This document shows, one piece after another, positions 21,773-30,198 of a DNA stretch of 64,000 nucleotides. The translations under genes and the position numbers were made by a program. The stretch spans positions 4,430,001 to 4,494,000 of the forward strand of contig NZ_AP022848.1 in assembly GCF_011764485.1 (NCBI RefSeq). Direction: 5' to 3'. Source of the DNA: Bosea sp. ANAM02. GTDB lineage: Bacteria > Pseudomonadota > Alphaproteobacteria > Rhizobiales > Beijerinckiaceae. The notes beneath the pieces are model-generated. The model worked only from the letters and a program-made list of their open reading frames with translations. It searched no databases and was not told the DNA's origin. Positions within the stretch are counted from its first letter, which is position 1. Each line of letters opens with the position of its first letter.

Positions 21773-23656
21773 ATGTGCGGTATCGCCGGCTTTCTCAACC
21801 GCAACGACGCGCCTGCCGACCCCGCCATCGTCGTCGCGATGCGCGATGCTCTGGCGCATCGCGGTCCCGACGGCGCGGGCCTCCACGTCGACGGACCGCT
21901 CGGGTTCGGCCATCGCCGGCTGTCGATCATCGATCTGCGTGCTATCGCCAACCAGCCGATGCATTCGCCCGACAGGCGCTGGACGATCATCTTCAACGGC
22001 GAGATCTATAATTTCCGCGAGCTGCGCGCCGAACTGGAGCGCGAAGGCTGGAGCTTCCGAACACTCTCGGACACGGAAGTCCTGATCGCCGGCTGCGTCA
22101 TCTGGGGCGTCCGCAAGCTCGCCCGGAAAATTGACGGGATGGCTGCCTTTGCCCTCTGGGATGCGCGCGAGAAGCGCCTTCATCTCGTGCGCGACCGCTT
22201 CGGCGTGAAGCCACTCTATCTCTGGCGCACCCCTGAACGCATCGCCTTCGCCTCAGAGATCAAGGCCTTCATGGCGCACCCCGATTTCCGGGTGCGGGTC
22301 AATGACAGTGCCCTGCGGGAATATTTCACCTTCCAGAATCTATTTCGGGCCCACACGCTGTTCCAAGGCGTGGAGCAGCTCCCGGCTGCAACGATCCTGA
22401 CCATCGATCGCGACGGCGAGCGGCGCGAGACCTATTGGGACTACGACTTTTCTCACAGCGAGCCGATCGGCACCGAGGAGGCGGTCGAGACCCTTGAAAC
22501 CTTGATGAAGCAGGCGGTCGAACGTCAGCTCGTCGCCGACGTGCCGGTCGGGGCCTATCTGTCGGGAGGCATGGATTCCGGCACGCTGGTCGCCCTCGCG
22601 AGCCAGCATGTGCCGCGCATGCAAACCTTCACAGCCGGCTTCGAAATGAGCCGCGTCCAGGGGACGGAGGCCGGCTTCGACGAACGCCGTGATGCCGAGT
22701 TGATGGCCTATTGCTACAAGACGGAGCACTACGAGCAAGTCATCAATGCCGGCGATATCCGCTGGTCGCTGCCGCGCGTCGTCTGGCATCTTGAGGATCT
22801 GCGCCTCGGGATGAGCTATCCGAACTACTACATCGCCAGGCTGGCATCAAAATTCGTCAAAGTCTGCCTCTCGGGCGCCGGCGGCGACGAGCTCTTCGGG
22901 GGGTATCCCTGGCGCTATTATCGCGTCTTCCGCTCGCTCGACCAGGACGACTATCTGTCGAATTACTACGGCTTCTGGCAGCGCCTGACGACCGCCGAGG
23001 AGCGCAAGCGCCTGTTCGGCGCCTCGGCGGATGACGAGGCCGAGATGTTCGACGTCTTCCGCTCGGTCTATGCTGATGCGCCGCGTCTCTCCTTCGAGAC
23101 GCCGGAGGATCACATCTCCGCATCGCTCTATTTCGAGTGTCGGACATTCCTTTCCGGCCTTCTCCTGGTCGGCGACAAGCTCTCAATGGCGAACGGCCTC
23201 GAGGAGCGCTTCCCCTTCCTCGACAACGCGCTCGTCGATTTCGCGATGCGGCTGCCGGCCCGGCATAAGCTGTCCGATCTGGAGCATATGCTCACGGTCG
23301 ACGAGGACGCCGTCCGCAAGAAGCTGCTGGCCGAGGATTCGTTCGCTGGCGGCAAGAGCTGCCTGCGCCAGGCGATGACGCATGTTCTGCCGCCGGAGAT
23401 CATGGAGCGCCGCAAGCAGGGCTTCTCCTCGCCGGAAGCCTCCTGGTACCGCGGCGATAATGCGGACTATGTCCGGGACATGCTGCTCGGCACGGATCTG
23501 GCGTCGAGCGCTTATCTCGACGCCGATTTCATCCACACTGCGGTGGAAGAACATCTGTCCGGGCGGAAGAACAATCGGCTGCTGCTCTGGTCGCTCCTGT
23601 CTTTCGAGCAATGGTGCCGTTGCTTCATCAATGGCGAGAAGCCCTATGCCAGCTAG
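21773..23656 (+). CDS. Asparagine synthase family amidotransferase
   Basis: 627-aa class II glutamine amidotransferase with an ATP-dependent synthetase domain. Cys2 (MCGIAGF) is the glutaminase nucleophile, with HRGPDGAGLH and FNGEIYNFRELR after it; the ATP loop is SGGMDSG at 264-270 and SGAGGDELFGGYPWRY follows. In polysaccharide loci such proteins usually amidate a uronic acid carboxyl to a uronamide rather than make free asparagine; here that is inference from context. It is one of three in the locus. Its last 11 bases overlap the start of the formyltransferase gene. Confidence 0.88.
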   Translation: MCGIAGFLNRNDAPADPAIVVAMRDALAHRGPDGAGLHVDGPLGFGHRRLSIIDLRAIANQPMHSPDRRWTIIFNGEIYNFRELRAELEREGWSFRTLSDTEVLIAGCVIWGVRKLARKIDGMAAFALWDAREKRLHLVRDRFGVKPLYLWRTPERIAFASEIKAFMAHPDFRVRVNDSALREYFTFQNLFRAHTLFQGVEQLPAATILTIDRDGERRETYWDYDFSHSEPIGTEEAVETLETLMKQAVERQLVADVPVGAYLSGGMDSGTLVALASQHVPRMQTFTAGFEMSRVQGTEAGFDERRDAELMAYCYKTEHYEQVINAGDIRWSLPRVVWHLEDLRLGMSYPNYYIARLASKFVKVCLSGAGGDELFGGYPWRYYRVFRSLDQDDYLSNYYGFWQRLTTAEERKRLFGASADDEAEMFDVFRSVYADAPRLSFETPEDHISASLYFECRTFLSGLLLVGDKLSMANGLEERFPFLDNALVDFAMRLPARHKLSDLEHMLTVDEDAVRKKLLAEDSFAGGKSCLRQAMTHVLPPEIMERRKQGFSSPEASWYRGDNADYVRDMLLGTDLASSAYLDADFIHTAVEEHLSGRKNNRLLLWSLLSFEQWCRCFINGEKPYAS

Positions 23657-24590
23657 TGTCCTGCTCCTCGGCAGCAGCGATGTCACGCTGACGGTGGCGC
23701 AGGCCGTCGACGCGGTCGGCGCGCGGTTGAGCGGCATCGTCACCGTCGGTGACAGTTTCTCGATCTCGTATAGCGAGAAGCGCGTCGCCAATGTTCGCAG
23801 TGCTGATCCTGCCGCATGGGCGCAGGACAAGGGAGTGCCGATCATTCCCTTCACGACGTATGAGAATGTGCTGGAACGCCATCAGGGCAAGCTTCCAGCG
23901 ATCTGTCTGGTTGCCGGCTGGTATCACATGGTGCCACGTCGTTTCCGCGAAGCCTTCCCACGTGGTTGCTTCGGTTTCCATGCTTCGTTGCTTCCGAAGT
24001 TTCGGGGCGGCGCGCCTCTCAACTGGGCCATTCTGTCCGGTGCGAAAGAAACCGGCGTGACCTTATTCGAGATGGCCGATGGCGTCGATACCGGCTTGAT
24101 ATTCGGTCAGGAGTCGTTCCCGATCGCGCCCAATGCCATGATCGGTGATCTCGTGGTCGCATCACGCGATGCATGCGCGACGCTGACGAAGCGTCATCTC
24201 GCGGCACTGCTCGATGGCCACGCAAAGGGGAACCCTCAGGAAGGTGAGGCCAGCTACGGCTTACAGCGCATGCCTGATGATGGGCGAATTGATTGGGCGC
24301 AATCGCGTCTGGAGGTCGACAGGCTGGTCCGGGCCGTCAGCCGTCCCTATCCGGGAGCCTTCACGACACTGGGCGAGGACCGGATCCAGATCTGGGCGAC
24401 CCGAATCCCGGATGAAGCACCGCTCGTTCTCGGTGCGCCCGGTCAGATCGTCATGCTCCCGGATTTCGATCTACCGGGCGTCGTCACCCGTGATGGCCTG
24501 CTGTTGATCGAAGACGCGACCTTCCCGGACGGCTCCAGCTGCCTCGACAAGCTGCGGAAGGCGGGGCACAAACGCTTCGCCCCTCGTTAG
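23646..24590 (+). CDS. Formyltransferase family protein (sugar N-formyltransferase?)
   Basis: 314-aa protein of the folate-dependent formyltransferase fold, about the size of methionyl-tRNA formyltransferase. The active-site stretch is FHASLLPKFRGGAPLNWAI with His112 and Asp148 (GVDTGLIF). The asparagine normally two residues before the His is Gly110 here. APLNW is reminiscent of the ArnA formyltransferase domain. A C-terminal OB-like part follows (LGAPGQIVMLPD). Because it sits between an amidotransferase and polysaccharide exporter genes, transfer of formyl to an amino sugar is more likely than to initiator tRNA. It overlaps the preceding gene by 11 bases. Confidence 0.78.
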   Translation: MPASVLLLGSSDVTLTVAQAVDAVGARLSGIVTVGDSFSISYSEKRVANVRSADPAAWAQDKGVPIIPFTTYENVLERHQGKLPAICLVAGWYHMVPRRFREAFPRGCFGFHASLLPKFRGGAPLNWAILSGAKETGVTLFEMADGVDTGLIFGQESFPIAPNAMIGDLVVASRDACATLTKRHLAALLDGHAKGNPQEGEASYGLQRMPDDGRIDWAQSRLEVDRLVRAVSRPYPGAFTTLGEDRIQIWATRIPDEAPLVLGAPGQIVMLPDFDLPGVVTRDGLLLIEDATFPDGSSCLDKLRKAGHKRFAPR

Positions 24591-24619
24591 ACTAGAAGCC
24601 CCCTCAGGCCGACTTCAAG

Positions 24620-25795
24620 ATGTCCTCAGCCATCGCCATCACGTGCCAAGGAATCTCGAAGCGCTTCGCGCTCGTCGACGGCGGCAGCGCGTGGCGACTT
24701 GCTTTCGGAGCGAGCAAGGACGTCCCGGTCTACCAGGCGCTCCATGACATCAGCTTCACCGTGCGGAAGGGGCAGTTCGTCGGCGTGCTCGGCCGCAACG
24801 GCGCCGGAAAATCGACCTTGCTGCGGGTGGTCGGCGGTGTCTATGCCGCTGACGAGGGCCGCGTCGCCGTGAACGGCGCCATGTCGGCGATCTACGAGCT
24901 CGGCCTCGTCGGCAACCCGGAGCTGACCGGGCGAGCCTATGCCGACCGCCTGCTGACCGTCCATGGCTTCTCGCGGCGCGAGCGGGCCGAGATGATTGCC
25001 GACATCCACGATTTTTCCGAATTGGGCGACCGTTTCGAAGACCCGGTCCTGACCTATTCTGCGGGCATGACGGCGCGCCTGTTCTTCGCGACCGCGACCG
25101 CCGGCAGCTACGATGTCTATTTGCTCGACGAGATCCTATCGGTCGGCGACCAGCATTTTCAGGCGAAATGCTGGCGGCGCCTGCGTGATCGCATTTCCAG
25201 CGGTGCCTCCGGCGTGCTCGTCACGCATGATTGGAGCGCCATCGTCCGGATGTGCGAGACGGCCTATGTCCTCGACAAGGGCAAAGTGACCTTTGGTGGC
25301 CCGGCAGAACGAGCCGCACGGCTCTATCTCTACGGCGAGGATGCGCGCGAGACGCACCATGCCGGCGTCGCAAAATTCCTGTCGCGGCCGCAGACGCCCA
25401 TCGTCGCGACAGCGGGCGAGGATCTCGACATCACGGTCGATGTGCTGGTCGAAACCGCAGCCGAGGTCGGCTGCACGTTCGTGATCGAGCGCTTGCAGCC
25501 GGGCTTCGGGTGGGAGACGGCGCTGATGTCGCGGGGCGTGACTCCCATCGGATCACACCCCGGCGAATACCAGCTCGCCATCAAGGTTCCCAAACTGCCG
25601 CTCGAGCCCGGCGACTACCAGGTCAGCCTCCACCTCGTGATGCCGGATCACGAGGTGCCGGGACGGCGCATCATTCTCGATGGCTGGTCCTGGCTGAACG
25701 GCGACGGGCTTTCGCTCGACATCGTCGGAGACGCTATTCCAGGGGCGGCCTTGCCTTTGCACTGGCGTGTCGGAGCTACTGAAGCGATCGCATGA
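24620..25795 (+). CDS. Polysaccharide ABC exporter ATP-binding protein (Wzt type, first copy)
   Basis: 391-aa ATPase for export of a completed polysaccharide across the inner membrane. Walker A is GRNGAGKSTLL (from residue 59), the signature TYSAGM is at 145-150 and Walker B YLLDEILSVGD follows, with the catalytic Glu present. Residues after about 250 form a C-terminal beta-rich extension like the Wzt carbohydrate-binding domain, which in E. coli O9a reads the capped chain end. The stop overlaps the start of a second, different Wzt-type ATPase by 4 bases. Confidence 0.88.
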   Translation: MSSAIAITCQGISKRFALVDGGSAWRLAFGASKDVPVYQALHDISFTVRKGQFVGVLGRNGAGKSTLLRVVGGVYAADEGRVAVNGAMSAIYELGLVGNPELTGRAYADRLLTVHGFSRRERAEMIADIHDFSELGDRFEDPVLTYSAGMTARLFFATATAGSYDVYLLDEILSVGDQHFQAKCWRRLRDRISSGASGVLVTHDWSAIVRMCETAYVLDKGKVTFGGPAERAARLYLYGEDARETHHAGVAKFLSRPQTPIVATAGEDLDITVDVLVETAAEVGCTFVIERLQPGFGWETALMSRGVTPIGSHPGEYQLAIKVPKLPLEPGDYQVSLHLVMPDHEVPGRRIILDGWSWLNGDGLSLDIVGDAIPGAALPLHWRVGATEAIA

Positions 25796-27033
25796 CGGCT
25801 GCTCCAAAACGAATGGACGCGCATGTCAGCGTTCGCAACGTCTCCAAGACTTTCTCGCTGGCCGAGCTCGGCCGCGGACCGATGTCGCTCCGTGAAGCGC
25901 TCCGCACTGGCGAGCGCGTCACGACCTTGCGCGAGGTGCGTGCGCTGCAGGAGGTGTCGCTCGAAATCCGTGAAGGCGAACGCATCGGCATCATCGGTCG
26001 CAATGGAGCCGGCAAGACCACGCTGCTTTCGATGCTGGCGGGGATTACCGACCCAACGGCCGGCCAGATCGAGATCACAGGCGACGTCCATGCGATGCTG
26101 ACGATCGGCGCGGTGCTCCGCGACGAGGCGACCGGCCGGGAAAACATCTATCTCGACGGCGCCGTGCACGGCAAAAACCGTGACGAGATCGAAGCCCATG
26201 TCGAGGAGGTGATCGCCTTCTCCGAGCTCGGCGAATTCATCGACCGGCCGGTGCGGACCTACTCCTCCGGCATGAAGGCGCGCCTCGCCTTCTCCATGGG
26301 CGCCTTCATCGAGCCCGACGTGCTCATCATCGACGAGACGCTTTCGGTCGGCGATGCCTTCTTTGCGGCCAAGGCCGCCAGGCGCATGAAGGAGATCACG
26401 GCTCAAGGCCGAATCGTCATCGTCGTCAGCCATGCGCTCGGCGTCATCGACGAGATCTGCAGCCGATGCCTTTGGCTCGATCAGGGCAGGCTGGTTATGG
26501 ACGGCCCGGCCAGGGAAGTGACCAAGGCCTATGAGAAAGCCGTCGCTCAGGCCGACGAAGCGGAGCTGGTAGCCAAATTCGGACGTGGGACCGCCTCGGT
26601 GCGCCGGGCAGAGGCGGGCGGCCTGACCGATGTCCGTCTCGATCAGGACGGCATGGCGATCACCGCCAGCGCGCGCGCCCTGGTGCCGCTGCGCCTATCG
26701 GCAAGCGGCCGGCTGACGCTGGCCGAAGGCGCGGGCGACCTCTGCCTGTCCATCCTCCGGGTCGACGGACGGAGGATCCTCGAAAGGCGCCTCTCGCCAG
26801 ATGCCGCTCGCCTGCCTGCGACCGGTCCGTTCGACCTCTCGGTCACCTTCGAGCCAATGATCCTCGGCGCCGGTCTCTATCGTTTCGAGCTGACGCTGCT
26901 TGACGAGCGCGGGCCGATCGACGCAATCCATCGCGTGATCGAGATCGTCGACGAGGAAGGCCAGTTCGGCGGTGCTCCGCTCCTGCTATATCCACCAGTC
27001 ATCACGGCGACGCCGAAGGGAGATATTTCATGA
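25792..27033 (+). CDS. Polysaccharide ABC exporter ATP-binding protein (Wzt type, second copy)
   Basis: 413-aa ATPase with a complete NBD: GRNGAGKTTLL Walker A (69-79), TYSSGMKARLAFSMG signature and LIIDETLSVGD Walker B. A C-terminal extension of about 160 residues is distinct in sequence from that of the first copy (VRLDQDGMAITASARALVPL). Together with the preceding gene and the single permease gene it suggests a heteromeric exporter with two different ATPases. It overlaps both neighbours by 4 bases, so all three exporter genes should be made in a coupled way. Confidence 0.9.
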   Translation: MTAAPKRMDAHVSVRNVSKTFSLAELGRGPMSLREALRTGERVTTLREVRALQEVSLEIREGERIGIIGRNGAGKTTLLSMLAGITDPTAGQIEITGDVHAMLTIGAVLRDEATGRENIYLDGAVHGKNRDEIEAHVEEVIAFSELGEFIDRPVRTYSSGMKARLAFSMGAFIEPDVLIIDETLSVGDAFFAAKAARRMKEITAQGRIVIVVSHALGVIDEICSRCLWLDQGRLVMDGPAREVTKAYEKAVAQADEAELVAKFGRGTASVRRAEAGGLTDVRLDQDGMAITASARALVPLRLSASGRLTLAEGAGDLCLSILRVDGRRILERRLSPDAARLPATGPFDLSVTFEPMILGAGLYRFELTLLDERGPIDAIHRVIEIVDEEGQFGGAPLLLYPPVITATPKGDIS

Positions 27034-27821
27034 CGCTCGCGGGGTTTGACCGGCGAGACTATGGGATGCTCCTCAGCCTGTTCCGGATGGCGCTGAGCGA
27101 CCGTTTCCTTGGCTCCGCCCTCGGCCTGGTCTGGGCCGTGCTCTCGCCGCTGATGCTGATGGGCATCTTCGTCTTCGTCTTCACCTTCGTGTTCCCGAGC
27201 CGGTTGCCGGGGCGCGAGGGAGCGCTGCCCTTCGTCATCTGGCTGATCAGTGGCTATGGGCCTTGGCTCGGCATCAACGAAGGCCTCAGCTCGGCCACCA
27301 GCTCGGTCACCAGCAATGCCGGCATCGTCAAGAACATCGCCTTCAAATCGGAGCTCCTGCCGGTGGTCGGCGCCATGCTCGGCCTCGTACCGCTCGGCGT
27401 TGGTCTGAGCCTGGTCGTAATCCTCAAATTCGTCTCGGGCGAAGGGCTGAGCTGGACAGCGATCGCCCTGCCGGTCGTGATCGCGCTGCAGTTGCTCTTT
27501 GTCTCGGGGGTCGGCCTGTTCCTCTCGGCGCTCAACGTGTTCGTGCGGGATACGGCGCTGGCCCTGCCGAGCGTGCTCACCATCGTGCTGTTCGCATCGC
27601 CGATCTTCTATCCGCTATCGGCTTACCCGGCCGCGATCCGGGCGGTTCTGATCTTCAACCCATTCTATGTGCTCGCCGAGTGCTACCGTGCGCCCCTGCT
27701 CGCCGGCAGCTTCCCGCCCATCTGGATGCTGGCCTATCTTGCGGTGTTTTCGGGTGCGTTGATCGCTGGCGGGCTCTGGTGGTTCCGACGCCTGAAATCC
27801 TTCTTCGACACGCGACTCTGA
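27030..27821 (+). CDS. wzm: Polysaccharide ABC exporter permease (Wzm type)
   Basis: 263-aa ABC-2 type inner-membrane protein with six predicted membrane segments. It opens with DYGMLLSLFRMALSDRFLG, a cytoplasmic amphipathic stretch typical of Wzm/TagG, and shows FVFTFVFPSRLPG and SPIFYPLSAYP in the last third. It forms the channel for export of lipid-linked polysaccharide energised by the Wzt-type ATPases just upstream. No wzx or wzy homologue is in the window, so the locus follows the ABC-dependent route. The stop codon TGA overlaps a GAGG ribosome site for the next gene. Confidence 0.9.
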   Translation: MTLAGFDRRDYGMLLSLFRMALSDRFLGSALGLVWAVLSPLMLMGIFVFVFTFVFPSRLPGREGALPFVIWLISGYGPWLGINEGLSSATSSVTSNAGIVKNIAFKSELLPVVGAMLGLVPLGVGLSLVVILKFVSGEGLSWTAIALPVVIALQLLFVSGVGLFLSALNVFVRDTALALPSVLTIVLFASPIFYPLSAYPAAIRAVLIFNPFYVLAECYRAPLLAGSFPPIWMLAYLAVFSGALIAGGLWWFRRLKSFFDTRL

Positions 27822-27832
27822 GGCTCCCTTTG

Positions 27833-28549
27833 TTGGCGAGAACGCTCTGTTTGACGATCGATATCGACTGGGCCCATGACTCGGTCATAGCGGACACTTT
27901 AGCGCTGGTTGCCGAGGCGGGTGTCGCAGCGACCTGGTTCGTAACTCATGCGACACCCATTCTTGCCGATATCCGAGCAACACCTCGCCAAGAGCTCGGT
28001 CTCCATCCAAACTTCAATCCGCTGCTCGATGGAGCACCAGGATCGGCGAGAGACAAGCTGCTCCAACTGCGCGACATTGTTCCGGAAGCTGTCAGCGTTC
28101 GTAGCCACTCGCTCGTACGATCCAGCCGCTTATCAGTGCTGTTCCGCGAACTGGGTATGACGCATGAATCCAACTACTTCCTGCCGCCGTCGGCGGGTGA
28201 CGACATCCCCCCCTGGATCGACTTCACCGGCATTGTGCAGGTCCCCATCCGCTGGGAGGACGACGTACATCTCCTCGACCCGACGATCGGTGAGCCTGTA
28301 GCTCACCTTGGCAAGATCACACCGCTGACGGTCGACTTTCACCCGATCCATCTGTTCCTCAATACGACCTCCATCGCTGAGTACGAACACTCCCGACCGA
28401 TCGCGCAAGACCCCGTTGTTCTGCGTGAGCGGCGTCGAGCTCCAGGCAGCGGTGGATCGCGCGATCACTTCCTGAATCTCCTCGAAGCCGCACAACAAGG
28501 CGCGGCAAGCGCCTGCATGCGCCAACTGCGCCCGAACCAAGAGAATTGA
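27833..28549 (+). CDS. Polysaccharide deacetylase-like protein (NodB fold)
   Basis: 238-aa protein with the carbohydrate esterase 4-like core: LTIDIDWAHDS (metal-binding Asp pair), AATWFVTH, and ELGLHPNFNPLLDG with the metal-binding His, then VRSHSLV and TVDFHPIHLFLN. It probably removes N-acetyl from a sugar precursor or polymer; there is no signal peptide, so it acts in the cytoplasm. No ATG is available: two tandem TTG codons (27830, 27833) follow a GAGG site that overlaps the wzm stop, so translation should start at one of these. It leads directly into a formyltransferase gene 3 bp later. Confidence 0.8.
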   Translation: MARTLCLTIDIDWAHDSVIADTLALVAEAGVAATWFVTHATPILADIRATPRQELGLHPNFNPLLDGAPGSARDKLLQLRDIVPEAVSVRSHSLVRSSRLSVLFRELGMTHESNYFLPPSAGDDIPPWIDFTGIVQVPIRWEDDVHLLDPTIGEPVAHLGKITPLTVDFHPIHLFLNTTSIAEYEHSRPIAQDPVVLRERRRAPGSGGSRDHFLNLLEAAQQGAASACMRQLRPNQEN

Positions 28550-28552
28550 TCG

Positions 28553-29488
28553 ATGCGCGTCGCCGTGCTCGGCCGGACACATTGGTTACTCGACAGTGCC
28601 GAACAGCTTGCCGGGCTAGGGCATGCGATTGCGCTTGTGGCAACAGCACCAGCTGCTCCCGAATACCGCGTGCGCGAAGAAGACTTTACCGCTCTAGCGA
28701 GTCGTCACAACGCTCCGTTTCACAACGGTCCCGATGTCAATGACGCCAAATTCATCGACGCCCTCGCAGCATCGGGAGCCCAAGTTGCGATTTCGGTGAA
28801 CTGGCCTACCCTGATCCGCAAGTCAGCCTGCACCACGCCACGCTTTGGAATTCTCAACGCCCATGCTGGTGATCTACCGCGCTATCGTGGCAACGCATGC
28901 CCCAATTGGGCTATCCTGAATGATGAACGCCATATCGGCCTCTGCGTGCACGCCATGGATCCCGATGCACTCGATGCTGGGCCGATCTATGCGCGGGAAC
29001 GGTTCGAACTCGCGCCCGACACGTATATTGGCGACGTCTACGCGTGGATGGATGCCGCGGTTCCTGGCCTCTTTGCTCGCGCCATCGAGAATCTGACACG
29101 CTCCGGTTTCGCACCCGAGGAACAGTCTGCCGACGGTATGCGACCGCTGCGCTCCTATCCGCGTCGGCCGGAAGACGGGTTAATCGACTGGCATAGTGAC
29201 GCAGCGAGTATCCTACGCCTTGTCCGGGCTTCTTCTCACCCTTTCGCAGGAGCTTTTACCTACCTTGAAGGTCAGGAACGGGCTGTAATTTGGCGCGCAC
29301 GTCTCGCGGAAATGGATCATGAGATAGCTGCCGTTCCAGGCCAGATTCTCGGCCGTAGCGCTAATGGTCGACCGCTTGTCGCCTGTCAAAGCGGTGTTAT
29401 CGAGATCGAGGAAAGCGAAACCGCCTCCGGTCGCCCGCTACCAAGAGCCAACCGTTATCGGCTAACAGCGCGAAGGCGTACAGAATGA
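28553..29488 (+). CDS. Formyltransferase family protein (sugar N-formyltransferase?)
   Basis: 311-aa folate-dependent formyltransferase fold. It keeps the full catalytic set: Asn102 and His104 in LNAHAGDLPRYRG and Asp141 in LDAGPIYARE. The C-terminal part has SYPRRPEDGLIDWHS and a small beta domain as in Fmt-like enzymes. The likely reaction is transfer of formyl from N10-formyl-tetrahydrofolate to an amino sugar. It lies 3 bp after the deacetylase-like gene and overlaps the WbqC-family gene by 4 bases, which argues that deacetylation and formylation are linked steps. Base composition is lower in G+C than in the flanking chromosome. Confidence 0.84.
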   Translation: MRVAVLGRTHWLLDSAEQLAGLGHAIALVATAPAAPEYRVREEDFTALASRHNAPFHNGPDVNDAKFIDALAASGAQVAISVNWPTLIRKSACTTPRFGILNAHAGDLPRYRGNACPNWAILNDERHIGLCVHAMDPDALDAGPIYARERFELAPDTYIGDVYAWMDAAVPGLFARAIENLTRSGFAPEEQSADGMRPLRSYPRRPEDGLIDWHSDAASILRLVRASSHPFAGAFTYLEGQERAVIWRARLAEMDHEIAAVPGQILGRSANGRPLVACQSGVIEIEESETASGRPLPRANRYRLTARRRTE

Positions 29489-30165
29489 CCGTCCTCGTCG
29501 CCATCCATCAGCCAAATTTCTTTCCCTGGCTTGGCTACTTCGACAAGATCCGGCGAGCCGACACCTTCATCTTCCTCGATGCCGTCGATTACCCCCGATC
29601 GGGATCAGGCGGCATGGGTTCTTGGACGAATCGGGTGCGACTGAACATTCAGGGCCAAGCCCGCTGGATCACCTGCCCGCTTAAGCGGGTTGATCTCGGC
29701 ACGCCAATCGGCAAGGTCCTAATCGATGACGGCCAACCTTGGCGCCCGAAGCTGCTGCGCACGCTTGAAGCGAACTATCGCAAAGCACCCCGTTATGCCG
29801 CTGCGATGGCACTCATCGAGCCCCTGCTTGGGACACCAGAGAACAATCTTGCAGCGTTCAATATCTCGGCAATCGAGACCATAGCCGTCGCACTCAAGCT
29901 CAAAACACGCTTCGTTCTTCAGTCGAGCCTCGAGAGCGCAGGCAAAGCCACCGAACTTCTGGCCTCTCTGGTCAATGCGGCCGGAGGAGATGCTTATCTC
30001 GCTGGCGGCGGCGCCAGCGGATATCAAGAAGACGAGGTTTTCTCCGCCCATGGGCTGGAACTTGTCTATCAGGGCTTCGTGCCACGCCCCTATGGCGATG
30101 CTGACCGTTTCATCCCAGGCTTATCGGTGATCGACTACCTTATGTTCGACGGAAGGCCGCTATGA
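29485..30165 (+). CDS. WbqC-family protein
   Basis: 226-aa protein of the WbqC family, found in O-antigen and capsule loci. The hallmark start is AIHQPNFFPWLGYFDKI, followed by FIFLDAVDYPRS, WTNRVRLNIQG and the C-terminal GLSVIDYLMFDG. The biochemical role of the family is not settled; it often neighbours aminotransferase, acyltransferase and formyltransferase genes, so a role in acylating amino sugars (for example formation or transfer of an aminoacyl group) is plausible but unproven. Here it sits between two formyltransferase genes, overlapping the upstream one by 4 bases. Confidence 0.88.
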   Translation: MTVLVAIHQPNFFPWLGYFDKIRRADTFIFLDAVDYPRSGSGGMGSWTNRVRLNIQGQARWITCPLKRVDLGTPIGKVLIDDGQPWRPKLLRTLEANYRKAPRYAAAMALIEPLLGTPENNLAAFNISAIETIAVALKLKTRFVLQSSLESAGKATELLASLVNAAGGDAYLAGGGASGYQEDEVFSAHGLELVYQGFVPRPYGDADRFIPGLSVIDYLMFDGRPL

Positions 30166-30198
30166 CAGGCACTCTCTGCAACGTATTTATCGCCAACA

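Noticed and set aside
21773..23656. Housekeeping asparagine synthetase
   Set aside because: Possible by motifs, but three copies within a sugar locus and no amino-acid genes nearby make a sugar amidotransferase more likely.
23646..24590. Methionyl-tRNA formyltransferase (fmt)
   Set aside because: Not next to def, lies in a polysaccharide operon, and lacks the catalytic Asn of Fmt; two more formyltransferases of the locus argue for sugar substrates.
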